From Protonemura montana (Eukaryota > Arthropoda > Insecta > Plecoptera > Nemouridae), in assembly GCA_947568835.1 (NCBI GenBank), contig OX387603.1, forward strand, positions 14,160,651-14,224,650: 64,000 nucleotides of DNA, read 5' to 3'. Of the stretch, positions 45,502 through 59,165 are shown piece after piece; within the stretch, counting starts at the first letter, position 1; each line of letters opens with the position of its first letter. The notes under the pieces are model-generated. The model searched no databases. It saw only the letters and a list, made by a program, of their open reading frames with translations, and had not been told where the DNA came from. A program made the position numbers and the translations under genes.

Positions 45502-48500
45502 GTGAGTGTGGATTATCAGAGAATAGCCTCGCTACGAACGTGTGGTGAAGTTGTGAGCAAATAAGATCCTGACTAAGGGGGCATCAGGTTGTCCAAAATC
45601 CTCGAACTCCAGTAAGGGTCTCTAAGACCCTACAAACAGTCAAAATGTAACAGCTAACATGCTTCGATCTAAATCTTTAACCCAACTGAAAAGGAATTTT
45701 TCTGGCTTGCCGTACACGTTTGAATGTCTCCTCCTTCGGGTAAAATATAGGGTTAATTCCGTCGTTACTGGCACAGTCAAACCTTTATTTACTATTCATA
45801 TTATTGTTATCGCGTGTGCAACTGTTCGCGTTTATAGCCGGGAGCTCAATTTTGTGACCCGTTTGCAGTCACATTGCAGTGGTCCCAGCAACCACTTCTG
45901 TTTTTGTCATCTCGATTGAATATTATAGTACACAATCCCCCTTGAGCGACTAGCACAGTGCTACATGGCGCAAATTCCTTGCCACCTGCATATATATGGT
46001 TGTAGTATGTAGTTTGATAGAATAGCTTGTATTCGCTGTGGCTTGTGGAAATCTTAGCAAACAAAAGTTTGTTTCTTGTTCAATGTAATATTTAGCAATA
46101 TTGTTCACACCCTGCTCGCCATGAACACATTTTGATTGGTTGTAAGATCAGTTTTGAAATATGATGTGCACGATTCGAAATCGTGGGTAGTGTATGCATT
46201 TCCGTCTCTGGTATTTTGTTTAATAATCGAGGTAGGTAGATGCGTGGGTTAATTGCTTTGGGTTCGAAGCGCTTGAAAGTTCAAAGGCTGGGGTTATTAC
46301 TCCACATGCCTAGCGAACGTATTGGTTAGTCAAACTAGGCGTAGGTGACAAGCATTAGAAAACATATTATTAACATTCAATGATGATCAATTGGTAATGG
46401 CCACTGAGCAGAAAATTGCCAAACAAAATCATACAAATAAGTTAATTAAAACTTTCAGGTACCTCTGCATACAACATTAATTTATCGGAATGTTCCCAAA
46501 CGTTGTCTCTAATCAGCGTCCAAGTTCAGTTTTTTCTCCATGAATACATTTTTTTTTGTGACAATCGCCAGACAAAAATTACATTGATATGTGTAATCAT
46601 GTAATCAAAGTTAAACGCGGAAGTTTAGTCTTAAAAACTTAGCAGAACTATTCGAACAGAGTGTCGAGTTCGAATAAGATCGAAATTCCATCAAAAATAT
46701 TAAATTTGTCGTAGCCGTCAATGTTCGCAAGTGCTTTGTTGAAACTTCATAGCTTGAAATTGCGAAATTCGCTAGACAACGATGTAATCCAGTAAATAAT
46801 GTAGTAAATTTTTTAGAGTCGTAATCAGACATGACAAGAAAGTAATAAACCGAAGGCAACATAAAATGTGACCCCTTGATGTCCGTCTAGATCGTCATCA
46901 AGAACTCAAGTCAGAAGTGGCGCTAGAAATCTGAACCTATTCGCGTCGAAAATCAAATCACTCAAAAGCTTTGACTAAAGGTTGTAAAAATATGTTTTGC
47001 TTTTGTTATCGTCGATTGTCGTCATCCTATAGTGATTGATTCTTGGAGTGGGAGACGGGGTGGGAAGGGTTTGTCCCTCCAGAGTGTAGCCGCCCAGAGG
47101 GACGAGGGAGCGGCATCTTCCTCGTCTTCACCTTGTCTTGGTAGGTTGGGTTGGGTATGGGTTGGATCGGAAAACGGAACGAGATTGAAAATCTACGGCC
47201 GATGACATGAAAACTCTATGGTCTGAAGGGGTTTCCTGCGCAGTCGGATGAAACAATAGAAAATCTAGTTTCATATGATTCCTCCAATTTTTATGAATAC
47301 AAAAACATACTTTTCTAGGACCGATTCTAGATTTATTGCGACGTGCACATTTTTTTCCTTTTATTAAATATTGAAGCAAATTAGTTTTTAGATTGAATTC
47401 TCAATTCCTTTATTTCGTTTGTTTATTTTGATCATCTGTAGATACAGCGAGACTAGATTCTCTTATAGAATTGTGATCATAGCGAAGACCCCCGAAAGAG
47501 ATTAATTTTATAATATCGTTGATTAAAAGCTAGCCCGCAGTGTTTTTTTTTTTTGGACTCGTACACAAGTACATCCGAGTGTTTCAACATTAGCATAAAA
47601 ATTGCGCGACTTCAACTAGAAGAGTCGATTCATGTCCGCTGCCGGTCAACCGATGGAAATGAGTTGATCACGGTGAATATTTCCGAACAGGCGATTGTCG
47701 GCGAGATCGACTTGTTTGCGTTGGTCTCGACTAGTTAAAATTCGTGTAATTGCGCTTCGCTGTATATTCGTTATGAAATCTGATTACATGGTGGACGCAC
47801 AATGGACGGCAAATTAAAGCGCAAACAGAAAAGCCAAAGTACATCGTAAAAAATCATCGCTTTGGAAGAGGGAAATGAAAATGGCATTTCATAGTTATGT
47901 TTTTATTGGTTATGACTGGAAATTTTCGTATTGACCTAAGCACTTGTACTATATCGTCTGTTTGTTCATTTCGATTACGCTGACCAAATCACGAGGGTTT
48001 TTTTTTTATGAATGAAAATTTATGTGTACCTACGGGAGTACGAATTTGCATAGTTTTTCTCGAACGAAAAGGGAATTGATTTGGCGTTGATGGAAAACTG
48101 GTTGGCTTTACTAAGTTCTTTAACGCATTAGTGCCCCAATGAAAACGATAAAATACCTACTGCTGAATACGATTTTAGGGAGAGAATGTAAATTGTTGCA
48201 AGGCAATTAACAATGACAGGCTAATTTTTAGCAAACTTGCTTTCAGGACTTAGTGAAAAATTCACATTTATCTTTGACAGTTTTAATTTTAAGTGTTCAA
48301 ACGAACAGTGAAACAAAATGCTACAACAATCCGCAACCATGCCACGTATTTCGAGCGAAAACAATAAAAAGCACAGAACGATTCAAATTACTCGTTCGCC
48401 AACATTGAATAGTAATTATTTTCCTCACCTTTATTGGTCTCTCTTTTTTCATTTCCACGATGTAAATTACATATTGGTGTGTACTTTGCCTTCGGTTCTA

Positions 48501-50431
48501 ACTGTTCTTTTATATTCTAGAAAACAAATAATAATGACACAGAACAAATTATTTTCCGTTGGTTTCGTGCACCACCATGAAGAATTGGATGCATTTATCT
48601 TCGAGTTATCGAGCATACTGTTAATTTAATCGATTCGAAATTCAATTAAACAATCGTTTACCACAATATAATTCACTTGATTTAATACAATATAGGCGGC
48701 GGGCGCATCGACACATGCTATTCGCTGCTTTATCCTACAGCCAATTCGACTCACACTCGTAGCATGCAGTGAATACGGGGTGAGAGATAGAACGGCGGGG
48801 TTGGACTGAACCTAATTGCAAAAGTGTGGTGTATAATTCTAGCGTTATTATCAATCCTTCTTGCACAGAATTTAATTACTGAACGTTTTGGCGCGGAGAA
48901 AATGAATCGTGGATTCAGCACGTGCGCGAATGATGGTGGTGGTGCATTCAGAATTTGCATTTACTGCATTCTGCGTTTAGTTTGTTCCAATCGCGCTTTT
49001 AACATGGTATCCCATGGAACAGATAAGCACGGGTAAACATTTCCCGAAATACATGGGTTCTCTAATTACATGCGGTGCTATGTGCCAACCCAACTGTGAG
49101 GGCCCGAGAACCCATTTCAGTGGGTTTTGATGTTGAAACTTTTTTTGAATTTCTTTTTTGAATGTACCCACCTATTTGTATGGAAAGAAATTTTACATAA
49201 GTTACTACAAAACACCTCCACCTACACCTTCATTAGTTCATATTCTCAATATAGTTTGCAACTTTCGCTAAATAACGTGATTATCATTATTTATAATCTG
49301 TGAATCTCGTTACACATTAATTATATCATTTGCTCTAAGCTTTAAAGCACTGCTTCTTTGTCTACCAAATACAATTTTCAGTGGTTGTCGGTCGTACATA
49401 ACCAACAACACGGCAATATTGTTGTGGCATGTGCATACTTACAACAGCATCTACTATGCACTTACCACATTTCGCTTGACAAGTTCGTCTCCGAGCTACG
49501 CTGGTCTTAATACGCTGCAAACTTAACAAGCAAAGTTAGTACTTGCGTCTTGACATTTGCCTTAGGTTGTCACAATTACTTACCCAGTAGTACATACTTA
49601 CGTGCAGTGCAGGTAACCTTATTGTGAACAAACATGGACGAGGATAGTTACGACGTCACTGCAATTTAATATGGGACGCTTACGTTGTGTTCGTTGTCGT
49701 TTTCTTGAGTCGTCGTGGGTTACAGTATCTTTTCGAACCGTTTAAGATTTCGGATTTCAATTTTCACATAAAACCGTCAACTAATATGAATCTTTGGAAC
49801 AGATACCCGCTTCCACTTACACTGCCAGCAACCGCCAAAAGTAACGGGCGTCTACTGCTATCCGAAACTTTAGTATTATGTCGAGGTTGGTGACAGACCT
49901 TACAAATTTCTTGTTACAAGTTGCTAACTTTTTAGTTTTACTTTCGAGTCACCATGCAAGGCAACATGCTGGTTTAAGACGTCTTGCAGCAGGGGTTTAA
50001 TGCCACAACAACACAAGAGAATAAAAGTATAACACGCGTAACGAATTGACGGAATAACGTGATAAAATTAGGAAGAAATCTTTAATTTCATTGAAATGTA
50101 CCACTTTATAACATTACATTTATACATTTATTACATTTACACTTTAATGGGTGTTCCGCACGAATTAAATCTGTTGGTTCAGCTATTGTATTTCAAATAT
50201 GTATTGGCTTTGCTTTTGTGGTTGGTTTAGGATATTCTAAATTAAAAATATGCCACTTGTAACATCATATCTACATTAAAAAGCTCGCAATGGACACAGA
50301 ATGTTATTATTATACAAACTCTTGCTGTTACGGTGTAGTTTCCCCGATTAGGTACACACTTTTCAGAGGTTTGAGAGTTCATAAAAATAATAAAAATAAG
50401 TTCTTATGATTGTCCTCTTTAATTCTAAGAC
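45502..50431 (+). other. Probable first intron of the secreted-protein gene; no exons recognised
   Basis: AT-rich with only short open frames. A short GC-rich patch lies near 47045-47130. Nothing I can name. Confidence 0.45.
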
Positions 50432-51815
50432 ACGACGAGGACCAAGGCCTATACTCTGTTCAGCGAGAGAATATATACTTTTCCGGCAGAGGCGCCACCG
50501 GTCGTTTTGGGGTGACATACAGGTCAACTGTCATTCTAAAAACACCTCCTAATCTTCTCAGTTGTTATCCGCCATGCATTTTGCTCTAAAGCTTTTGTCA
50601 GGCCAAGATGTTTTGATTTTTGAGTTATTAAACGAATTTTTCTAGCAATTAGTTATAACAATCTTGGTAATTAATTGGTAGCCACTGAATCATACTCGCC
50701 TCTGAAATCATAAAAGAAATTGTATAAATGAGTTGGTAGTAATGCTGGAAACTAGTCCTTGGGCTGGTATCTTCTCTCGTTAGCTAGACTCTAGTAGCTC
50801 TGGATGCCAGTCTGTGGGCTAGTATCTTCTCTCGAGGGCTATAGTCTGTAGTAATGCTGGAAGCCAGTCCGTGAGCTGCTATCATCTCTTGTGGGCTAGA
50901 CTTTAGTAATGCTGGAAGCCAGTCCGTGAGCTGCTATCATCTCTTGTGGGCTAGACTTTAGTAATGCTGGAAACTAGTCCTTGGGCTGGTATCTTCTCTC
51001 GTTAGCTAGACTCTAGTAGCTCTGGATGCCAGTCTGTGGGGTGGTGTCTTCTCTCAAGGGCTATAGTCTGTAGTAATGCTGGAAGCGAGTCCGTGAGCTG
51101 CTATCATCTCTTGTGGGCTAGACTTTAGTAATGCTGGAACCAGTTCGTGGGCTAGTATCTTCTCTCGAGGGCTATAGTCTGTAGTAATGCTGGAAGCCAG
51201 TCCGTGAGCTGCTATCATCTCTTGTGGGCTAGACTTTAGTAATGCTGGAAGCCAGTCCGTGAGCTGCTATCATCTCTTGTGGGCTAGACTTTAGTAATGC
51301 TGGAAGCCAGTCCGTGAGCTGCTATCATCTCTTGTGGGCTAGACTTTAGTAATGCTGGAAACTAGTCCTTGGGCTGGTATCTTCTCTCGTTAGCTAGACT
51401 CTAGTAGCTCTGGATGCCAGTCTGTGGGGTGGTGTCTTCTCTCGAGGGCTATAGTCTGTAGTAATGCTGGAAGCGAATCCGTGAGCTGCTATCATCTCTT
51501 GTGGGCTAGACTTTAGTAATGCTGGAACCAGTTCGTGGGCTAGTATCTTCTCTCGAGGGCTATAGTCTGTAGTAATGCTGGAAGCCAGTCCGTGAGCTGC
51601 TATCATCTCTTGTGGGCTAGACTTTAGTAATGCTGGAAGCCAGTCCGTGAGCTGCTATCATCTCTTGTGGGCTAGACTGTAGTAATGCTGGAAGCCAGTC
51701 CGTGAGCTGCTATCATCTCTTGTGGGCTAGACTTTAGTAATGCTGGAACCAGTCCGTGAGCTGCTATCATCTCTTGTGGGCTAGACTTTAGTAATGCTAG
51801 AACCAGTCCATGGGC
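50432..51815 (+). repeat. Family V repeat, copy 1, with a ~1.1-kb minisatellite
   Basis: A ~290-bp head (TATACTCTGTTCAG, GGCGCCACCGGTCG, GGGTGACATA, AACTGTCATT, TGAGTTGGTAG) is followed from about 50738 by a tandem array of ~55-bp units of the type TAATGCTGGAAGCCAGTCCG followed by TGAGCTGC, then ATCTCTTGTGGGCTAGACTT. Two or three unit types alternate. The type with CTCTGGATGCCAGTCTGTGG appears at about 50801, 51023 and 51411, so the array has higher-order structure. The head is shared with 54972-55556 and, inverted, 25780-26130. Confidence 0.92.
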
Positions 51816-52149
51816 TAGACTGTCATGGTTTTCATCTGCAAACTTCAGATGCCAGACAATTTATTAGCAATCAATTTGCGTCGGATCAGTGGCATATTAT
51901 TTATTGACGCGCTATGTTTCGAAAACGGGCCCCACGGGTTTAGTGCTTTTGCGGCTAGTACGAGGATTGTATCGGCTGCAATGGAATGCAATGCGACGTT
52001 TCACCTCCAATCCGTTTCCATTCACCGGATTGCAACCACGGATTGCAACAACCGATGCTAACCACGGACTTCAATCCGAAACGTAGTCCGTTGGAACGCA
52101 ATCGAATCAATAAGCACATATCTTTTTCAAATACATTTGGAAGCTAAAG
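51816..52149 (+). other. Short stretch after the minisatellite
   Basis: No gene recognised; 51950-52090 holds several imperfect copies of a GGATTGCAACC/GGAATGCAATG-type short motif. Confidence 0.4.
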
Positions 52150-52365
52150 TTTTCAAGTAACTATTAAAAATTTAATGTTTGAATGCTAAGAAAAATGATT
52201 AAATTTTCCCGTCGTATCGTTTCTCTGGTACTTTACCAGGAGGGAAGCTGATCTGACAATTTCTTTGATATCGACAGAATCTATTTATTAAAAAAAATTC
52301 TAAATATATAACTGGAGCGAAGGTTAAATAAAGTTGAAATGAGTCTAAAAACCACAAAAGCCAAT
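52150..52365. repeat. Fold-back repeat, family M, copy 4 (one arm, diverged)
   Basis: Contains TTTGAATGCTAAG, TTTTCCCGTCGTATCGTTTC and GAGTCTAAAAACCAC, which match the left arm and left flank of the copy at 20692 in mixed orientation. More diverged than copies 2 and 3. Confidence 0.5.
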
Positions 52366-54147
52366 AGTTTCTTGATCAAATCTTGTGTTCAATTACATAC
52401 TTTATTGTCTGTGTACCTGAGATATTTGATTTTTGTTGTATTTATACATTACTAGTTCTTAAACGAAGTAGATTGCCGTATTAGCTTTTTTTTCTCAATA
52501 AGACCGCTTTTCTATGCTAGTCCTGTTTGGCAGACAACTGAAGACAACTGAATCTAATGCAAAGCCTCGCGTAGAATGTTTATTAACCTCAGACAAGGTC
52601 AAGAAATCTAGGTGGCTTGAAAACAAACGGTGGAGGTGCCACGTTTGTTCTGCGGGCAGTATTCAGGGGTGAATTCGGCGTAATTTAGTAAATTTTAAAT
52701 TTTAGCGCACATGTAACATTATGTCATTACTTGGTATTATGTCAAAACTCATTACTTGGTATCCACATTTCAACATAATTAAAATATCATTACGCCAAAT
52801 AAAATTAAAAAATGCACATAAAGCTGAGTCTGGAACCAAAATTTAAAATAAAATACGTTTCTAGGTACCCATTTGATGAGTTCTTTTAGTACTGAGCCCA
52901 CCATGTACATCCTGATGTAGACCAATCGGGTAACATGTATCTGTACTAATTAATTAATTTATCAACTTGTTGGAATGTCTCGAAATGTCTCGAAATGTTT
53001 TATCTGAGGGTGAGCACAATTAAAAGTATCGATGCAGTAAATTAAAGCTCGACGTGGCAATTCGACAGGGAATGTGAAATCTATTACTTGCATTTTCAAT
53101 AAAACGTACTATATTGGTATTTTCATAGCACGTCGCCCAAACGAATTATTGCAACAATTTTCAACAACTGAACTGTTTGTTTCCTTTCTTTATAAGGGAA
53201 GAAGACAAGGTAAATGACCGTCAGCTGTGCGGCGTGGCACAAAGACCAAGACACGGACCTGAATCTATACAAAGGATCACTGATTGATAACTATCATCTT
53301 ATTTAGTTCGCGTAACATAAATTCCCTGTGCTTGTCGGGCTAGACCTTCTATCGCTACCATACTTGTATCTCGTTTTACCATACAGGTTAATTCCTCGAA
53401 TTTCACCTTCTTGTCTTGGCCGATGTTTGGTGTGCCACATTGTACTTATCAAAAAATCTTAATTTCCGTGCCAGAACTCCATAGAACAAAGAAACCTGCA
53501 GTTTTATTTTGCGTCACAGACTGTACGAGTAAGATTCATAAATTCAAATCGTAGCTGATTTACGTAATTTCATGGTGGATTCACTCGCTACCCTCTCGAA
53601 TCCCCCCACCTCATACCCCACCCGATTCTTTGGGTCTCGCCGTTGCGTTTGCCTCTTCTCGTTCCACGCAAAGATCGTCCCCAGAGAGTATTTATGGTCG
53701 GCGATCTCGCGCGAGACTGAGATTCGAAGCCAGGACTCTCGCGGGAAGGCGAGAACGCAGCCCCCTCACCCCACCCACCGCTCACCCCACGGGCGCTCGT
53801 GTCGACCCCGCTAACTTGACTCCACTAAAAAGTTACACTTTCTCAATTTTGCCGCGCGACCCAGGCTAGCGTGGCCTGGAACGAGACCGTGTTTCCAGTT
53901 TTCCAGGCTGGAAACTTTTCAATATGGACCGCATTCGAGAATCTTCTTTCGAGCCGGCACAATTGAGTAAGCTGTTTTTTCCCAGCCGGCTGATATAAAA
54001 ATTATATTCTAAAAAGTATTAGGTAAGTCGAGATGACTTTATCAACAATTCAGAACTCTTGCCACTTCTGTACTTTATCTGGAATTTGGTTTGCCATCAT
54101 GTTTATCGTTATTCAACAGAATTTATCTGTCATTAACCGTTGTAGAA
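52366..54147 (+). other. Non-coding sequence with a GC-rich patch
   Basis: 53570-53870 is GC-rich and open in two plus-strand frames (80 and 79 codons), both low in complexity (Pro/Arg/Ser) and unlike any family I know. The rest is AT-rich. Confidence 0.4.
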
Positions 54148-54177
54148 ACTGTGCGTCGTTAAACATCACAAATCGAG
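54148..54177 (+). repeat. 3'-end fragment of the 5S-rRNA-derived SINE
   Basis: ACTGTGCGTCGTTAAACATC followed by ACAAATC matches the last ~30 bp before the tail of the full copies. Too short to be certain. Confidence 0.55.
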
Positions 54178-54971
54178 CCGTTACCATACGGGTGTTTTCA
54201 GTTTTTCCTCCACTAGCGAGATCCTTTCCAAAGCTACGTAGTTCTCTCAAAGATATCCTCAGTGGCATTAGCTCGGAAAATCGTGTGTTTCACAAAAGGA
54301 AAAAAGCCATTTTACACCCGACAGTCAAATAATTCTCAAATGGTGAATCGAACAGCGTCGGCTCACACCCCCAACACGACTCGTTTTTATTGGCACATGC
54401 GAGCCACCCAGTCGTAGCCAATGATTGCAGCAATGTGTTCACACCTCGCTACCCCCAGCATACTAATCTGCTAGCGCAAACCATGTCCAATGTCCGAAAC
54501 AATTGATTACGACCATAGAGCCATGCTGCTAACGAGGAAATTGAATATATTGCAATAATTGCACGTATGTATTATCGATGATTCATCAATATAGATGTAC
54601 ATATAGTAGTATATAATTGCAATTATACAATGACTAGATTTTCGAGCGAATTCAGCACGAAATTAATGAAGAGATTTATTCTTGGATCCCTGGCTGGGAT
54701 CCATAGCGGCAAGCGAGCATGCAGTGTGGTCAGCTTAATGAATAATGGGTAGGAATACGTTATTATATAAACCTCCCCTAATCCCACAGCCTGCAAAGTG
54801 GCAAAGTGTAACTTTCCCGCCTCTCATGGTCTGTGACCCCTTACACCTGTGACCTCTTCTCGCATAAGAAATTCACCAACGACCGGCATTTCTCAAACTT
54901 ATCCAGTGTGTTGGGTTTTACTGTAAAAAAAACGTATCGTGAATTATTAATTTGTTTATTAACAATTTTCC

Positions 54972-55556
54972 GACAAGAGCAAAGCTCGAGGATATATACT
55001 CTGTTCAGAGAGAGAACATAATTTGCCGGAAAGGCTCTACCGGTTGTATTAGGGTGACATTTGGGCCAACTGTCATTTTTTAAAACACTTAAAATCATAT
55101 CTACTGCTGCCTCATATTTTCATTTTGTTCTAAAGCTTTTTTCTTGCCAAGATGTTTCATTTTGACTTTTGCATGCTATTTTAAGAAATTGTCTTCCTAG
55201 TAAAACACTCCTGCAAATTATTTCGGAGATATAATAAGTATTTTCAAAGTCCGCTGCTAAAATCATAACTGAAATTACATCCATGAGTTGGTGGCGATGC
55301 CAGAAGGCAGTCCTTGGGTTGGTATCTTCTCTTAAAGGTTAGACTGTAGCAATGCTGGGAGGCAGTGCTTGGCTTGGTATCTTTTCTCGAGGGTTGCTGG
55401 AAGACAGTCCTTGGGCTGGTATCTTTTATCGCATGTTAGACTGTAGCAATGCTGGGAGACAATCCTTGGGCTGGTATCTTCTCTCGAGGACTAGACTGTT
55501 GCAATGCTGGGAGGCAGTCATTGGGCTACTATCTTCTCTCGCTGGTTAGACTGTAA
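54972..55556 (+). repeat. Family V repeat, copy 2, with a short minisatellite
   Basis: The same head as 50432 (TATATACTCTGTTCAG, CTACCGGTTGTATTAG, GCCAACTGTCATT, ATGAGTTGGTGGC), then about five units of the type GCAATGCTGGGAGGCAGT from 55295 to 55556. Units are more regular among themselves than with copy 1, so the arrays grew separately. Confidence 0.88.
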
Positions 55557-58500
55557 GTAATATAACACATTGTTAACACATTGCAAAGGAAACCAGGATT
55601 ACCAGTTAAGGTTAACACGCCTTTATAGCGTAAGTACGCCGTGATGCATGAGAGGAAGAAAACGGAGTAAAACGGAAGTGATTATTAATGGTTGAAACTT
55701 GCAAGTTTTCACTAATTACTCTTGTTGTTGTCAGATGGATGGTGATATCTGTTTGCATTTCAACATGAATGGCATTATCCGCGGTGATATGTCGACAAGC
55801 GGCGCCCGAAGGAAAGTGTCAGTTGGCATCGTAACTCGTTAGGTCTCGTAATAAATAATAATCAACTCTGCGGAAGGAGAAACCGTGTTACGCTTTTTGG
55901 CTAACAAGGCGTTGGCAAGTAATTATTTGGTGAATGAGTGGAATATGAGAGATATGAACTTGCGAGTGAGTTCAATAGAGGAGGAAGGCAAACAGGTGTT
56001 GTGAATGGGAAATGCTGATCAAAGGCTAAGTTGTGAATGTGTGTTATGTAGGTATACTGTTTTAGAAGATCTCTAACTCGAGGTTGCCATTGAAGTGACT
56101 TTCAAGTTTTAATGGCGAGAAGTTTCTCATTACTCTTTTGATTTTTGATGTTTCATGATATTGGCACTGAATTGACGGAAGGATTGATGTCTGTGTTAAT
56201 CCGGGTTTAAATCATTGGAATTAAAAGAACATTACTACGATGAGTGTATGCTCTACCGAATAGTAATTGGTAATTAGTAGTTCCGATACGTACCGTTGTT
56301 GCGCTGATACTCAATGACCTATATATTTTATAATCCTCTTACTTTGTACTCAGCGGAAAATATATTATTTCTGCACCAAGTGCAATTAGTATATTGCTCA
56401 ATACCGGATTAAAGGATGCACCTAAAACATTATATTTACTTAGTACTTAACAACAAAAACTTACTTTTAATTTCTTTTGAAAACATGCACGTTTAGGCAC
56501 CAAGCCATTTTCATGTCCTCGTTATTTTCTCCCGAGAAATTAGTTTTTTTTTTTAAGTTTACTCGATTTTGTCTGTGTCGTTTGAAACATCCTGGCGTTT
56601 GCTGTCGTGAGGATGCGTTGTCCAAAGTTTACAAGTTCCGTAAGTTGGTCGAACGTTTCGACGTTAAACGTCGAGCGAATGATGCCTGCAGGATTTTTGA
56701 CCGCCCCGTTGTGTCCATTAATCATTACCTTGTCTGTTTTGTCATTCAATGGCCAGGACATCAACAGCAGTGGACTTTAATACTGTTACATACGCTGTAA
56801 TTGCGTTTCATCTAGACTGTTCTGTTTTCATCAAAGATTTTTCAGACAGCACGATAATTGGAAAATTGGAACATGACACAGAAACATCTTTTTACGAAAG
56901 AAAATAAAGAGCTATTTTATTTTAATTGCAATTAGTTTTGTGACTTGCCTTTAGTTTCTTTCTGCGACTTGTAATTAGATATTGAAGATAAATTGAAAGT
57001 AACTCGGTCGACCTTTCGCGATCTTCCGGATGTTTTTCCTTGAAGGTGTTTGCAATATTGTACGAACGAAGGTGTAAACGTAATTACTTTCAAATCTATA
57101 GAAGATAAAGATTTGTGCACACCCTTGATCGATATAGACGGCAAAAGTGTATTGTGCTTCAGCTGTGTTTTTATATATATATTTTTTTTATTACTAAAAT
57201 GATCTCAGAATAAATAGTTTATTCCAAGCGAGGCGAATAATTTCATTTTGATGTTATTTTATGTTATTTGATGTTTTTATCATATATATATATATTGCAT
57301 TTTATCTTGGTTTCTCATTTTACCATTGCAGCTGGATCGCGAAGAATGTTGTTCCTTATATCATTATTTTTCAAGAAAGCGAATATGAATTTTCATTCAC
57401 AACACGATTTATTGCCCGAGCTGTGAGTCGTCGCTGCGCAGTCTCGTGACTTTTTTCCACGTCTAGCTTCAGAACAAATCGGGCGCACAAAATAAGCTTT
57501 GAATGCCACAAATGCCTCACGGGTATCTTACATCCTATGGTATTTGCAAATTATAGTGGGCAGTTGATCCCTTTTATGTTGGCATCCCTCTCTTCTCTAA
57601 CTTAACTTAGTCTAAGTAACCGAAGACACAAAAGACGCTGGCTTAACTCAAGGAAGAGATAGCCAATATTTATTGTCTTCTTTTAGCCTTTATCTCCCAA
57701 GACAGGTAAAGTAGGTGACCAATGTTTATTGGTTCGAACCTCTAAACCAAAAAGAAATATGTTTCTGTGGTTTTAATAATAAACTTTCTGGTATCAGTAA
57801 ACTACGCGAAGGAACATGGAAATAAGGAATTTCTCTGAAATGATATTATACATCATGGAATCCAACTAATATAACTCTCCGGCCTCTGTTTAGATCTCTT
57901 CCTTTGTCCTTAACCCCCTATACGTCAGAGGAAATAGAGTGATCAGGTTCAAAATCAAATCCAACGACTTTTTCATGCACAGATACCCAGAAATTGTGCG
58001 GCTCACGCGAAATAGTATATCGTAATTAGTTTCCAATAGCATAATCCCGGATTTGTGAAGTTATGTGGGCAATATCTATCCCTTAAAGCTGTGACGGTGT
58101 TGGTTGGAAGACTTATTCCTCCCGTATCCCGAATCCCGAACGTATAGCAGTGAAGTCTGACTACCATATAGTGACTTCATACAATATGGATAGCCCATGG
58201 GATCCGTGCATGCATAGGATATAGGTAAAGTCGCTGGCTGGGTATATTTTTGTTTACCGAGAATTGACAACTGTGCTACCTACACAGGAGTGAGAGTATT
58301 ATGGTATAAAATTTTAACGAATCTAACTTTGACATTTTCATTGTTTTTATTGCATGAAATAATATTGTCTGCGTTTTCTGCCGTCATTTTGATCTGTGCT
58401 TCTGTTGTATGGGTCGCGAAACTTTTTAATTGGTACGTCGGCTTCGACGCTGTCAGGCTACAAAATATGAGTTGCTTGCCAGAGACATAATTATCAATGT

Positions 58501-58637
58501 ACACTCATAATTTAGCAGTTATTTTTATAACTATTCGAGAACTTTACGAGCTTCGTCTATGGTACATCTAAATTAATGTAAATAACATGATCTCTACAAA
58601 AAAAAATTATTTCGAAACCTTTACACAAAAAGACGAA
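55557..58637 (+). other. Non-coding sequence
   Basis: No secure gene. A possible small exon at 57332-57422 is discussed among the findings. TA microsatellite-like runs are at 57172-57182 and 57281-57295. Confidence 0.45.
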
Positions 58638-59165
58638 TCGAACGGTTTGGCGTGTTGGAAACACCGGTTCTCGTTAGATTACCGAATTTAAGCAACACTG
58701 CGCTGAGTTAGGTATTGGATGGGTGACCATCATACACATGACCAGTTCTGTTCGGGAGAGAGGTTGCAGGGATGAAAGTTAGTACAGGAACTTCATTCGC
58801 CTTGCTTATCAACCTCTCGACAGCATAGATTAATGGAGGAATCCTGCTGTTTTAGTTGTACCGTCCTTCGAAAGAGACGTTAAGTCGGTGGTCCCCTTGG
58901 TGCTCTTCGTCAGGAGTAGGCTACGTGCCGGCACCGGGTTTCCCCTCCTCCCTTCTAGGCTAGGTTAGGTTCATCATCATCCTCATCATCATTTACTCAT
59001 TCACCTACGCAGTACATTTTTTGAATTAGTTATTGAAGGAATAAAAGAAAGTTAATTGATTTCTAAGCCTATTCATGCGCCAGTCATTCACCGACGCCGT
59101 TAGACCAGCGCCGCATGGCCAGATGTCAAAACAGTGCGTCGTTGAACACCACAAATAAATAAATA
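58638..59165 (+). repeat. 5S-rRNA-derived SINE, copy F, interrupted
   Basis: Plus-strand copy with head TCGAACGGTTTGGCGTGTTG, 5S-like region with GGATGGGTGACC, and tail AAATAAATAAATAAAC. Near its 3' part a ~73-bp insert separates two copies of TCATTCACC(T/G)ACGC (58997-59010 and 59084-59097). Confidence 0.9.

Noticed and set aside
51394..51606. Minus-strand 70-codon frame with an internal peptide repeat
   Set aside because: It is a translation of the 55-bp minisatellite (55 is not a multiple of three, so the frame does not persist).
50738..51815. CRISPR-like regular repeats
   Set aside because: The units are directly adjacent with no unique spacers, in eukaryotic DNA. It is a minisatellite.
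53572..53869. Two overlapping GC-rich plus-strand frames of about 80 codons
   Set aside because: Low-complexity Pro/Arg/Ser composition and no consistent splice sites. GC-rich DNA lacks stop codons by composition.
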